DNA from: Aphrocallistes beatrix
Taxonomy: Eukaryota; Porifera; Hexactinellida; Sceptrulophora; Aphrocallistidae
Length of the DNA: 64,000 nt
Assembly: GCA_963281255.1 (NCBI GenBank)
Contig: OY725494.1
Span: 695,934-759,933, forward strand
Direction: 5' to 3'
Below the pieces are notes generated by a model. It was not told the origin of the DNA and ran no database searches. It saw only the letters and a list, made by a program, of their open reading frames with translations. Position 1 is the stretch's first letter. Each line of letters begins with the position of its first letter. Shown piece by piece: positions 53,335 to 63,660 of this stretch. Made by a program: the position numbers and the translations under genes.

Positions 53335-54075
53335 TTAAAACGCTAGGATTTTTGTTTGTTTGTTTGTCCGAATTGATTGAAGAATTGGCAAGTCGTAGAG
53401 ATCCGAAAATTGCCACAGTCAAATGATATGACTACGATTAAGTTTAAGATCTAAGCGAAATTTCCACCTCTACAAAAAAAATGGAGAACAATTTGTCACA
53501 CCTTTTCTATACAATATATATATATGTGACTACACTATCACAATAGAAATCATTGTACGACACTCAATAGATTATCATTGTTATTAATACTTCAAAGCCA
53601 CAACTTATGTTTGATATCTTAAATGTATTATAGTGTATAGCAATAAAAAAGACTATGTGCATATTTTCACACCTTTATATTAGGGGCGTAGCCAGTGGCA
53701 CCGACAAGGGCCTGCCAGGGGCTACGGTCCGTCTTAACTGGGCCTGCAGGATATTTAGTGGGCCTGCGGGCAGGCTCTGCAGGCCCATTGGCTACGCCTA
53801 TGCTTTATATACATATTTTCACACCATTTGACGAATTTTGAAAAATATGCTAGAGACTAGCTTTTAACGGTTAACATGGGGTTTTTAGGGGTGTAGATTT
53901 CGAATATCATATTTTCAGATTTGATAAATTATTCGTTAACTTTTACAATATTTATATAAAGTAAAAAAATCCCAAAATAGGTTAGACTGAGTAACTCCAG
54001 GCGCCCACAGGGCGAATCTGCGGACACACAGTGTCCACAAGCCCCGCAGCGAAAATAAGCGAGCGCGTGTATTAT
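53335..54075 (+). repeat. Rep-B, full copy, single core unit
   Basis: Starts TTAAAACGCTAGGATTTTTG, TTGTCCGAATTGATTGAAGA; ends with GCGGACACACAGTGTCC and AAGCGAGCGCG. It contains one TGGGGTTTTTAGGGGTGTAG unit (compare four at 22451-22900). Confidence 0.75.
53681..53802. mobile_element. hAT MITE (122 bp)
   Basis: Ends TAGGGGCGTAGCCAGTGG and CCATTGGCTACGCCTATG. Perfect 8-bp duplication CTTTATAT at 53673-53680 and 53803-53810. Nested inside Rep-B. Confidence 0.88.
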
Positions 54076-54124
54076 CTATTCGTGTTCGGGTTAGCGAGGT
54101 TTAGATTAACGAGGGTGTACTGTA

Positions 54125-55128
54125 TAGAGATTTCTACCTAAAAACTTTCGAAGTTTGCCAAGATATAACAGAGTATAAAAAATAAAATATTCACCTAATA
54201 CTATAAATTACCTGAAATGATAGTTTAGATCAAATTATATTCCAAATAATTAATCGTCCTTTTTGAGCAATACAAGTAAATTGAATCTCAGTAAATGAAG
54301 CAATTCAATGACTTTTAACCATTTTCTTAGAGCCTAAGTATGAATTCGATCAAGTAGTATGTACACCATTATACTATTTGCTTCGTATTAAGTTTCATGA
54401 TAACATTTGAATGAAGTTACTAACTGTTACTATTTGATTATTAAGCTTCACCATGGCGTGATTGTTTGACACTATAATTATATCTCTATAGATATGCATG
54501 ATACTTTCTTAACTAAGTACGTATATGCATAGTAGACATATCGAATTTTAAACGCTCGCACAGCTGATTGAATTTTTGTGGTGAAACATACTAAACATAC
54601 TTGTGTTCGCTCGTTAATTTTATAGATTTAGAATTAATACTTTATTAGTAGACTAGCGTATTTATTTATTTGTACAAATGTATTGATTGTAATTTGTGTT
54701 TTAGCACTAGAATCGAATAAAGTTTAGTTGTATTTATCTGTATTCAGTTCTTGGCCAATTTAGAACAGTGCTACCCAGGGGCGTAGGAAGGGGAGGGCAG
54801 AAGCGGGAAATGCAGAGATGTGCGTTGTAAAAATATCAGACGTGAACATCAAACTTAGATTCTCCTGAGTCAGTTAAGTTGTAAAGTCTAGCTAGAACGT
54901 TTAGAATGACTGTCACATATTCAGGATGTATATTTACTTCCAAATATAGGATAAATTAAGTGAGAATAATTGCTCATTAGAGACAAAAAGAATCTGTAGA
55001 TCAATATGGGAACATATAAGATATAAAAATTTTCCTAGGTGTGGGCTTGCCCCCCAGAGCCCCCTTAAGGACGTTTGCTTTGTGTCCACCTAAATAATAT
55101 ATTTTTAAAATCTGCCCCCCCTCCGAAG
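54125..55128. other. Spacer with a worn MITE
   Basis: No gene seen. CAGGGGCGTAGGAAGGGGAG at about 54776 begins a hAT-type element whose right end probably lies in the 55129 palindrome. Confidence 0.4.
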
Positions 55129-55202
55129 TCTGTCTCCCTCCTGAGAAATTTCTAGCTACGGCACCAAGGGCGTAGCTAGAAATTTCTCAGGAGGGAGACA
55201 GA
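55129..55202. repeat. Perfect hairpin, 32-bp arms, 10-bp loop
   Basis: TCTGTCTCCCTCCTGAGAAA ... TAGCTACG, loop, then the exact complement. The arm ends (CGTAGCTAGAAATTTCTC) are hAT-MITE termini (compare 59472), so this is two element ends abutting head to head. Confidence 0.88.
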
Positions 55203-55310
55203 CCTCGGACCCGGATAATCCGCTACCGCTTTATCTGCCAAACCGTTAGTACGCCGCAATGTTTCGTGCACCAATTCATTTGTACTTTATTACTACATAT
55301 ATTATAGTAT

Positions 55311-55477
55311 CAGGGGCGTAGATTCGGGATGTGAGTTAGTAGGGCCTTTGGGCTAGGATTCAGAATTGGTAGAGCCATTTTGTACAAATCATATTATGGC
55401 TAAAAGAAGATAATATCTTTCCTCAAATTATTGGTAAGGCCATGGCCATACCAACCCTACTGGAACCTGCGCTTATG
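55311..55477. mobile_element. hAT-like MITE, CAGGGGCGTAGATTCGGG type
   Basis: Start CAGGGGCGTAGATTCGGG, end CCTGCGCTTATG. Interior matches the copy at 7528-7690. It lies about 140 bases before the SMPD2 start. Confidence 0.6.
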
Positions 55478-55620
55478 TACGTGTTTTGGATAAACCAACA
55501 AATTGGGTAATCAACCACAGATCAACCTGTTTAAGAGGATCGCACGGGGTTCATATTCGTGTATGAATTCCTTTCATATAGTATGATATAACCTTTTTTT
55601 GTTATCTCTTTAATTTAGAA

Positions 55621-56835
55621 ATGGTTTCAAATAATAAACAGGATTCTGTTCTTCCAATCAGACTCAAACTCGCAACACTCAACACATGGCTTCTTCCTGA
55701 AACTCTGTCACATACGCAGAATTTTAAAATTCGAGTGCGAGAACTCACAGAAGTGATCAGGAAATGCGATTTTGATATCCTAGCTCTACAGGAAGTTTGG
55801 GCGCCAGGAGTACATAAGCAAACACTCCTAAATCCAGATAACTTCACTACAAACCTCAAATATTTACATTGTTTCCGTAGTGGCCCGATTGGTAGTGGTC
55901 TAGTCACCTACTCCAAATACCCAATCACAGGAATTCAGTTCTATAAGTATTCCATGTGTGGAAATCCATTCAGAATTAGGCAACCAGATTGGCACATGAA
56001 TAAAGGCATTGGGCTGTGTTACATATCCAGTCCGGTCGGCGTGATCAGTGTCTATAATACGCATTTAGTCGCAGACTATGATGACTATAACTTTGCTTAT
56101 CAGGAGCATCGTGTTGTAGAGGCATTCGAGCTGGTCAGATTTATCAATCAGACGAAGAAAGGGCATGTCATCCTCCTTGGAGATTTAAATATCCATTCGG
56201 ATTCTTTAGAATATCAAATTATAACAAAATTCGGAGGTTTCAAAGACTCGTGGGCAAACGAAGATGAAGCGTTTACGTTCAATACACTTGACAATCCATA
56301 CTACACAACCAAAATGCCGATAGAGCGACTGGACTACATAATGCTCCCAGCGCATAATGATGACATCAGAATCCTAGATAAGTCTTTTGTATTTAGAGAG
56401 ACGTCCGTTCAATCTGTTTGGTATTCTGATCATTTTGGGTTGAAGGTCGAAGTTGAGGTTGGTCATGCCCACGAATATCCTGTAGTAGAAGATTTAGATG
56501 TTAACACTCTCTCACAGGCTAAGAACATTCTAGAAAAATATATAAAAAAACGTTCAATTTTCACTACTTTTAAAAGTGGTCATTTTTTCTATTCAAGCTT
56601 GACTACTCTAGCTCTCCTTCTTCCTCTTATTAGCATAGCCTACTTTATCTGCTCGCTACTATTCAGTATAGAATGGATGTTACCATACTTTCTACTCGTA
56701 TTGATTCTGTTACTGCTAATCTTCATATCTTTCTTCTTTCTCTTCCTATTCTCTCTCTTTAGCACGAACGAGTGGCATCGCTTACGTCTTGAGATTGTTA
56801 GAATAGAAATGTTATTACAATCTCTGAGGACTTAG
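55621..56835 (+). CDS. SMPD2: Neutral sphingomyelinase (nSMase1/SMPD2-like)
   Basis: Hydrolyses sphingomyelin, or lyso-PAF in vertebrate SMPD2, to ceramide and a phosphocholine product. A single exon of 404 residues; human SMPD2 is of similar size. The DNase-I-like endonuclease/phosphatase fold shows its metal and catalytic motifs: LNTW at 20-23, LQEVW with E58, NTHLVADY, GDLN near 188-190 and SDHFGL near 269-274. At the C-terminus are two hydrophobic segments (about residues 323-345 and 350-382) that anchor the enzyme in a membrane, as in SMPD2 (ER) and unlike SMPD3, whose anchors are N-terminal. The start is the ATG at 55621, preceded by TTTAGAA. No sign of damage. Confidence 0.95.
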   Translation: MVSNNKQDSVLPIRLKLATLNTWLLPETLSHTQNFKIRVRELTEVIRKCDFDILALQEVWAPGVHKQTLLNPDNFTTNLKYLHCFRSGPIGSGLVTYSKYPITGIQFYKYSMCGNPFRIRQPDWHMNKGIGLCYISSPVGVISVYNTHLVADYDDYNFAYQEHRVVEAFELVRFINQTKKGHVILLGDLNIHSDSLEYQIITKFGGFKDSWANEDEAFTFNTLDNPYYTTKMPIERLDYIMLPAHNDDIRILDKSFVFRETSVQSVWYSDHFGLKVEVEVGHAHEYPVVEDLDVNTLSQAKNILEKYIKKRSIFTTFKSGHFFYSSLTTLALLLPLISIAYFICSLLFSIEWMLPYFLLVLILLLLIFISFFFLFLFSLFSTNEWHRLRLEIVRIEMLLQSLRT

Positions 56836-57254
56836 TTATTCAATCTTAGAAGAGAAAACTGGAGATGTGTATTTTATTCAACTTCTGAAGGCTAATTTTC
56901 CATTTATTTGGGATCTTTGTGTCCGTCATTTCATTTCTTTAGCATAACTATCCTGCTGAGCAGGCTTGTCAAAAGTCACTTATGTGAAAGTTTATCCGTC
57001 GGACTAGAACATAATTTTTGATATTTTCTACCTACAATTTACTCCATTGGTATTTTTAATCTACAGCAGTTTTCAACCTTTTTTGCCCATTAACCAATTT
57101 TTCTCTGTCCTGTGGGACCCCCGTAATGCCTTCTATGGATTCTGAATCCCTAAGGGCCATTATGTCCTCAGGCAGGGGCGTAGCGAGGATTCGGTACATG
57201 TGACAAAGGCCACTTATCTATGTATCATATCCAATGAGTTCTACTTCTTAGATT
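56836..57254. other. 3' flank of SMPD2
   Basis: CAGGGGCGTAGCGAGGATTC at 57175 is a hAT-type MITE end without visible partner. No gene. Confidence 0.4.
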
Positions 57255-57608
57255 TATTTTATTTTCTGGAATGAAATTTCAATTCCCATTCCCATCTCAT
57301 TCCCATAGGATTCCTGTGGGAATCCCCATAGCATACCTACCAACCCTTCTTGAAAATTTCCCTGGATTTTGGGAGTGAAATCCCTGGATTGCAATGGTAA
57401 ATCCCTGGATGTTATCATATTTTTAATTTTAATGACTAAATTCATTTCCCTGGAGGGTTGGTAAGCATGCCATAGGACCCAGAGACAAGCATGCCATAAG
57501 ACCGGAATCCTGTGGGAATCCCCATAGGAATCCTATGGGAATCCCCACGGGGCAAAAAGTCATTCCCATTCCCATCCCATGGGGATTCCCATTCCCACGG
57601 CAACCCTG
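57255..57608. mobile_element. hAT-like MITE, CCCATTCCCATGGG-rich, with a nested element
   Basis: Right end ATTCCCACGGCAACCCTG. Interior is runs of GGGAATCCCCATAGGAATCC. At 57341-57463 an element with ends CATACCTACCAACCCT and AGGGTTGGTAAGCATG is inserted, flanked by CCATAG on both sides. Confidence 0.65.
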
Positions 57609-58197
57609 GTAAATGGGGTATGTCTAATTCCCGGAACAGCACCATTGCGGAATATCTCTAAATTGCTTATGCGCTACGCTTCCTGTAGCTTATAAGTACC
57701 TAATAGCTACAATAGATAGATTTCGGAAATTTAAATGCTTATCTTCTGGAATATTCCGAGGCATTTTAAGCATTTAATTTCCGTCATCATAAATTCTGTT
57801 ATTTAGGCACTAAGCTTCCATAGCGTTCTACTCTAGACACAACCCTACAAATGTGCTTTATGAATTGCGTTCTTTGAATATGTTCAGAGCTTCTTATTCA
57901 ATAAATGAATACTTCATGACACAGCTTCTGTGGAAACAATACCTACTGCTTGTGTAATTTGTCGTTTTTCTTGCTATTTCTTTACAAGTTCAAGCAGTAG
58001 GAAAAAACGATGGAAATTAATATAATGATTTTGAAACCATAAAAATAATAAGAAATTCCGTATTTTCCTGAATAAGCGCCCCGGCGCTTATTCGAAGAAA
58101 GACGATCTGAGGAAAAACGGATTTGGCTGTCTATCTAATCCTGCTCTAAGTTTGTTAGCGAGCTTAGACAGTTAAATATCACTACAGCTCTAGCGAC
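57609..58197. other. Spacer upstream of COMMD9-like exon
   Basis: No gene. AAGCGCCCCGGCGCTTATTC at 58075 is a short palindrome that also appears (AAGCGCCCGGGAGCTTATT) near 39953. Confidence 0.4.
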
Positions 58198-58389
58198 ATG
58201 GTCGATTTTCTGCTCAAAGCTAAAGCAAAGGATGTCATTATTTGCACTTGCCAGCAAGCTTTCCTCTCAGCTGTCCAATCTAACGCCGAGTTCGTGCCCG
58301 GACACACTCTCAGGTGGTTGGCTGGAGAACTAGAAATTGAAACCAAAGAGGCAAAAGACGCTATCCTTGAACTAGCTAAAGTTATCAAG
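58198..58389 (+). CDS. COMMD9: COMMD9-like protein, first exon
   Basis: The ATG at 58198 opens 64 codons that end exactly at a consensus donor, AAG|GTAAGC (GT at 58390). The peptide starts MVDFLLKAKAKDVIICTCQQ and continues LRWLAGELEIETKEAKDAIL, ELAKVIK. Spacing of LLKA-KDV, CQ--F, the leucine-rich turn and EA--IL--L--VIK fits the N-terminal helical domain of COMMD9. COMM proteins form the Commander complex for endosomal cargo recycling. The C-terminal COMM domain is not visible in the next 5.6 kb of + strand, so later exons lie beyond the window, or this is an isolated exon. The assignment is by recalled similarity only. Confidence 0.55.
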
Positions 58390-58445
58390 GTAAGCATTCT
58401 GAATTGATTTGATTGATAGAATTTCCATAACATTCACCAGGAGAA

Positions 58446-58584
58446 TAGGGGCCGAACACATGGGGGCTAGGTCTGGGAAGACTGGTGCCCCTCCGATAAT
58501 ACTCGTATACCATAGACGTGATACAAAATTTAGAAGTAAGCCCCCCCCCATCGATTGACTAATGGTTCCCAAAGTTCGGCGCCA
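58446..58584. mobile_element. GGCGCCGAAC-family MITE, worn
   Basis: GGGGCCGAACACATGGGGGC at the left and AAAGTTCGGCGCC at the right. No clean duplication. It would lie in the first intron of the COMMD9-like gene. Confidence 0.55.
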
Positions 58585-58647
58585 CTAAGGCCTGTCACGG
58601 AATATATGGACCCCTCGGAACCAATATTTGATTGTTATACTGAAATA

Positions 58648-59053
58648 CAATGGAACCTGTATATAACGGCCACCCAAGGGACTGGACAAAATTGGCCGTT
58701 ATACACAGGTGACCGTTATATACAGGTGATTGTCTTAATCCTATCTAGAATGAAGCATAGTTACTACATGTAGTTCCATTACTTGATACTTGAACTTGTT
58801 TATCGTTCGTAACAAGTCCTGTAATAAACACATAAAAAGGTGGAAAGGTGATGGCCGTTATAGACAGGTAATGGCCGTTATACACAGTTTAAGGGTCAGT
58901 AAGGGACTACAAAAGGGTGGCCGCTGGCCGCATTGAGCAGGTGACCACTATACACAGGTTCAATATTATGGAATTTCGGACGGGATTGTTCATTGGTGAC
59001 CGCTATAGACAGGTGACCGTTATATAGAGTGGCCGTTATAGCAGGTTCGACTG
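58648..59053. mobile_element. Tigger/pogo-like MITE, ACGGCCACC type (406 bp)
   Basis: Ends CAATGGAACCTGTATATAAC and TTATAGCAGGTTCGACTG, TA on both sides. The motif GGCCGTTATACACAGGT recurs about seven times inside. Confidence 0.85.
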
Positions 59054-59192
59054 TATATGGGCTCCCTCCTCAATGATTGGTCCCCCCGGTCTTTATATTT
59101 CGAAATATTTGAATTTCCCTCAGAACTGATATTTCAGTGTTATACTGAAATATATGGCCCACTCTGAAATGATGAAAATGACCATTATGTAC

Positions 59193-59433
59193 CAGGGTTG
59201 GGTTTTGGACAGGGCAGTGGACAAAACCTGGTTTTAACCGGTTAAAACCGGACAAAACTGGACAAAACTTGGACAAAACCTGGACAAAACCTGTGAGTTT
59301 GAAAATATAGTCTGAATCGTTTTGCTTTGAGGTTTTGTCCAGTTTTGTCCACCCAAGAGGTTTTGGACAGGACTGTTTTAACCTAGTTAAAACCACTAGG
59401 TTTTGTCCAAGTGGACAAAACCTGACAACCCTG
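59193..59433. mobile_element. hAT MITE, TTTTGTCC type (241 bp)
   Basis: Ends CAGGGTTGGGTTTTGGACAG and TGACAACCCTG. Perfect 8-bp duplication TTATGTAC at 59185-59192 and 59434-59441. The flanks are a copy of the 58648 type, so it is nested. The expanded relative is 62437-63191. Confidence 0.92.
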
Positions 59434-59670
59434 TTATGTACAGGTGGCCGTTATACAGAGGTCAATTGTAATCAGGGACGTAGCCAGATATTTCTGAAAA
59501 GGGAGGTAGACATCGGGAAAATGCCTGATAGGAGTCGATCGATGGTAGCTTTCTTTTGTTACCCCCCTCTAAGGCCATCTGTCCGAACTAGGGTGATATT
59601 TTCCAAAATCTATCTAACTAAATAACGTGTTTTATTCGTTTTTCATTGTGATATTCTTATTCAGCATTTA

Positions 59671-60146
59671 ATTTCCTGTAATTGGATAGGTCACATGAAC
59701 GTATTCAGACCACTTTTGAGAATGGGATGTGGTCACATTCCTGCGTTGTCAAGGATATTTTTCTAAATTTTTGTTTTCAGAAAACCTTCAATATACCCCT
59801 CAAAAATGTTGAAATTTTATCCTGAGTACGAATTTTCGTTAAAAGCCGATAATTACCTTTTGAAAACATACATTTGCAATTTTATCCCAAACTATTTTTG
59901 GCTGTTTTTGCCTAAAAATTGCATACGTATGTTTTTCATAATGTAATACGTGTTCGACTTTTAATCAGAATATTCGTACTCGGTAAGGTTTCCATATTTT
60001 TGAGGAGTATATTGAAGGCGTTCTGAAAAAGATTTTGAAAAAGATTTTAGTTTAGAAAAATTTCCTTGACAACGTAGGGATGTTTCCACATTCCATCCCC
60101 AAAAGTAATTCAATTACGCTCATGTGACCATCAAATGGCAGGAAAT
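59671..60146. mobile_element. Foldback MITE, TA-flanked (476 bp)
   Basis: Ends ATTTCCTGTAATTGGATAGG and GACCATCAAATGGCAGGAAAT, TA outside. Arms of about 200 bp pair imperfectly (TGTGGTCACATTCCTGCGTT with AACGTAGGGATGTTTCCACA). Confidence 0.8.
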
Positions 60147-60171
60147 TAAGTACTGATCAAGAACATCCTTA

Positions 60172-60390
60172 CTATTAAAACTCGATTAATGTATATTTAT
60201 TTATATATTTATTTATATATATATATATCTCTGTAACGAATTGATTGAAGAAACTGGCGGGCACAGAAAGCTAATTTTTGGCATGTGGGAGTCTTTTGGC
60301 TATGGCTCCAGTAAGTTCTGAGCTCAGACCAAAATGTTGACTCATCATGGAATTATGACGTCATTGTCACATTTTTAAAAGTTAACTGTT
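60172..60390 (+). repeat. Rep-A 5' part
   Basis: TCCTTACTATTAAAACTCGA, TA-rich tract, CTGTAACGAATTGATTGAAG, TGACGTCATTGTCAC. Stops where unrelated sequence begins near 60390. Confidence 0.75.
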
Positions 60391-60673
60391 CACCAATAAT
60401 CTCCGGGTTTCACCTGGGTTGACATATATGGCCTGAACGACCTTGTATAGCGAGATGTCCTTGAGACTAGACATAGGTATATATTGTCTGTCCTTCGAAT
60501 GCGACATCGAACTCGGACTCTTATAAATACAAGCGTGTTTCACACAAGTGCTAGCACTTAGTATCTACATGATGCACTCTACTTGCGTATATGCTTACTT
60601 TGCGTAAGCCATGGATACTACTTGGTTAAAATTTGAACCTTTTATTTTTATTGGTAGGGATAGGCGTAACTAT

Positions 60674-61090
60674 TTAGTTTGTAGCTAAAAAGCAGGAGAA
60701 AAATGAGATGTTATGATGGTCTGACCATGAAATTGATCTAGTATTGTTTGTATTGACACGATTAAGTACAGATTGAATGTAGTTACATGAGATTAAAATG
60801 ACACAGAAAAACCCAGCCAACCATTCTGTTACAAGCATTGCCAACAGAAATGCATCTCTGACAAGAAAAGTTTTGTTATTGTAAAACGAAAAATCCTTAT
60901 CTTTTGGTATTTCTATTTTGTTTCGTTGGCGATTCGACCTCAAAAGTTTTCTCCTATAAACGATCCTATTGACTAAATAGACAAACCAAAAGAACGACAA
61001 CAGCGTTGTTAGTAAGAAAATAATTTCAATTACAGCGAGAAATGTAAAAAAAACAAATTTAGTATAATAACTAATCTTGTCAAGTATATG
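60674..61090 (-). pseudogene. 7TM-family N-terminal fragment
   Basis: The minus-strand frame open from about 61090 has no ATG. It reads FFTFLAVIEIIFLLTTLLSF, FWFVYLVNRIVYRRKLLRS, then a second hydrophobic block LVTEWLAGFFCVILISCNYI and stops at 60674 after about 138 codons. Span 1, the basic NR-VYRR loop and span 2 correspond in order and spacing to the start of the 376-residue 7TM genes (WNVYFVKRIIYF). The other five spans are missing. It may be a decayed copy, or exon fragments of a gene with another start. Confidence 0.55.
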
Positions 61091-61536
61091 TCAAGTAAGA
61101 TTGAACTTTCACTTATATACAAATAGGATGCAAGTGGAATGCTAATTTTTGGGATTATCAATTAACTATTGTGATTACTTGTACCGTTCCCATTTTACAG
61201 TGTATCCAATTCCAGGTATATTATTACAATATAGTTCAGTATGCTAATATATGCTAACATTGAACTTATTATCTTAGCAGGATTAACTTAACATGTTGGC
61301 GTCCATATCCATTTCAATGCTAGCAACACATTATTAAATCACAAGAAATTGGAAATTTTGTGATGTTTATGGAAATAAATTTGAAATAATTACAGAAAAC
61401 CAAACCATACTCTTCCTGTGTGCACAAATGGAACTAGAGCTGGGTTTCTCAACAAAATCCAAATACGCAGTCTTTGAACTATGTTAGAATTAGTAAGAGT
61501 CATATTTAATTGAACATGTTGCCTAGATGAATACAA
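61091..61536. other. Spacer
   Basis: No gene recognised. Confidence 0.35.
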
Positions 61537-61973
61537 GTCATTTCGCACCTAAACCATTTCGTACTCTTTCCATTTCGTACTTAATTGCAATTTCGTACCT
61601 AACACAATTTCGTACCTAATACAATTTCGTACTCATTACAATTTCGTACCTAACACAATTTCGTACCTAATACAATTTCGTACTCATTACAATTTCGTAC
61701 CTAACACAATTTCGTACCTAATACAATTTCGTACTCATTACAATTTCGTACCTAACACAATTTCGTACCTAATACAATTTCGTACTCATTACAATTTCGT
61801 ACCTAACACAATTTCGTTTTTATAAAAACACAATTTCGTGTTTATAAAAACACAAATCTGAAAGTGTATTGAGTACGAAAGAGTATTGGGTACGAAAGTG
61901 TATTGGGTACGAAAGTGTATTGGGTACGAAAGTGTCATAATTAAGGTACGAAAGAGTGTTGGGTACGAAGTGA
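61537..61973. repeat. Inverted-repeat element with 17-bp/51-bp higher-order array
   Basis: 61540-61815 repeats ACAATTTCGTACCTAAC (17 bp) in three variants (CTAAC, CTAAT, CTCATT endings) that cycle as a 51-bp unit about four times. 61860-61965 holds the inverted GGGTACGAAAGTGTATT form about six times. The ends (TCATTTCGCACC, GGTACGAAGTGA region) are inverted. Confidence 0.88.
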
Positions 61974-61989
61974 CCGATACCCGCCTAGA

Positions 61990-62436
61990 TAACGATTTAT
62001 ACTCAAAGGCTGGCGGAGATTTTGTGTCCGCCGGAGGCACCCTTTGGTAACCTACCAGGTTGGACAATATGTTTTGAGACCTGACAACATAATAACTATT
62101 AGAAACAATCTAACTCGAGTTATTCAATATATTGCCCCTTAACATGAATCACACGAGACCATCGATCACGGAGACTCAAAATTCCATTTTTATAAAAATT
62201 TTAATCTTTGGACTCAAGCCTCTTTCAACTCTAGATCGTTTCCAAAAATTCTTCCCCACAGATGTCTTTTGAGATTGGAGAATAGGTAATAGTCAGATGG
62301 TGCTATATTAGGGAAGTAAGAGTGTGATTAAGTTCCTCGAACTTGCAATGACGAATTGTAGCCTTACTGCCCGATACTCCAACTTTTCCATGATTTCAAT
62401 AAAATATCAAATAGTAAGTAAATAAATCCTCACAAG
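61990..62436. other. Spacer with Rep 3' fragment
   Basis: GGCGGAGATTTTGTGTCCGC at 62011 is a worn Rep-A/B hairpin. Otherwise nothing recognised. Confidence 0.4.
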
Positions 62437-63191
62437 CAGGGTTGGCAGGTTTTGTCCACTTGGACAAAACCTAGTGGTTTTAACCAGGTTAAAACCGTCC
62501 TGTCCAAAACCTCTTGGGTGGACAAAACTGGACAAAACCTGGACAAAACTTGGACAAAACCTGGACAAAACTTGGACAAAACCTATCATTATAACTTATA
62601 ATGATAAAACGATTCAGACTATATTTTCAAACTCACAGGTTATGTCCAAGTTTTGTCCAATTTTTGTGCAGGTTTTGCCCAGGTTTTGTCCAGGTTATGT
62701 CCAAGTTTTGTCCAAGTTTTGTCCAGGTTTTGTCCAAGTTTTGTCCAAGTTTTGTCCAGGTTATGTCCAAGTTTTGTCCAAGTTTTGTCCAGGTTTTGTC
62801 CAAGTTTTGTCCAAGTTTTGTCCAGGTTTTGTCCAAGTTTTGTCCAGGTTTTGTCCAAGTTTTGTCCAAGTTTTGTCCAGGTTTTGTCCAAGTTTTGTCC
62901 AAGTTTTGTCCAGGTTATATCCAAGTTTTGTCCAGGTTTTGTCCAAGTGTTGTTCGTGTCTTCCATGATAAATCGAATACAAAATATAGTTATGGTAATA
63001 AACAGGAGTCAGCAAGAAAATCCATTCATTGTCCTCGCTCTCTTTCCATCCTAAACTGTTTCGTACCCACTGCAATGATTTACAGTTTCAATTAGGTTTT
63101 GTCCAGTTTTGTCCGGTTTTAACCGGTTAAAACCAGGTTTTGTCCACTGCCCTGTCCAAAACCTGTTTTGGACGGACAAAACCCAACCCTG
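62437..63191. mobile_element. hAT MITE with expanded 11-bp array (755 bp)
   Basis: Ends CAGGGTTGGCAGGTTTTGTC and GACAAAACCCAACCCTG. Perfect 8-bp duplication CTCACAAG at 62429-62436 and 63192-63199. From about 62637 to 62950 the 11-bp unit CAAGTTTTGTC or CAGGTTTTGTC is repeated about 28 times. Since 11 units of three make 33 bases, all frames look open with an 11-residue period; these ORFs are not genes. Confidence 0.95.
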
Positions 63192-63354
63192 CTCACAAGT
63201 GATACAATTCCAAAGCAAATAAATATATATTTTGAAGGGAACTAATATACCAATAGTGTTATCAATATAAGAAGTATTAAAGGTCAAGGTTGTATGTAAA
63301 TATATGAATCTCAAAACTTATTGTCCAACCTGGTATGTTCACAATGATTAATTG

Positions 63355-63660
63355 TAAGGTAGATAACATCTCTAAATACGTCTGTCTTACTGTCACAATA
63401 GATATCGCTAGAAAAATCACAAAATTTGCTGATTTAGTGCCCTATAGGGAGATGCCCTTATGGCATGGACGGAGTATCTCTTCTGTCCAAAGCTGAAATT
63501 TCTAATTTAAAAAAGGTGACAATGACGTTATAATTCCATGATGAGCCGACATTTTGGTATGAGGTCAGAACTTAGTGGAGCCATAGCTAAAAGACTCCCA
63601 CATGCCAAAAATCAGCTTTCTGGGCCTGACAGTTTCTTCAATCAATTCGTTACATATATA
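63355..63660 (-). repeat. Rep-A, internally deleted
   Basis: GTAGATAACATCTCTAAATA and GTCTGTCTTACTGTCACAAT, then GTGACAATGACGTTATAATT to CAATCAATTCGTTACATATA. The GC-rich 3' block is absent. Confidence 0.7.

Larger units (their letters stand above)
53095..54122. mobile_element. Tigger-like element holding nested Rep-B and hAT (1028 bp)
   Basis: Ends CAGTACACCTTTGCTAATC and GATTAACGAGGGTGTACTG, TA at 53093-53094 and 54123-54124. Internal CGGATTAGTGAAT repeats follow the left end. About 700 bases of its inside are Rep-B. Confidence 0.8.

Noticed and set aside
57254-57645. ORFs of 63-67 codons rich in Gly-Asn-Pro
   Set aside because: They are translations of GGGAATCCC-type MITE sequence also present at 21669 and 24745.
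61540-61965. Spaced repeats that could recall a CRISPR array
   Set aside because: The 51-bp period is a higher-order version of a 17-bp unit; no unique spacers.
62474-63095. Several 90-164-codon frames on both strands
   Set aside because: All come from the 11-bp GTTTTGTCCAA array of the hAT MITE; open in several frames at once, so not coding.
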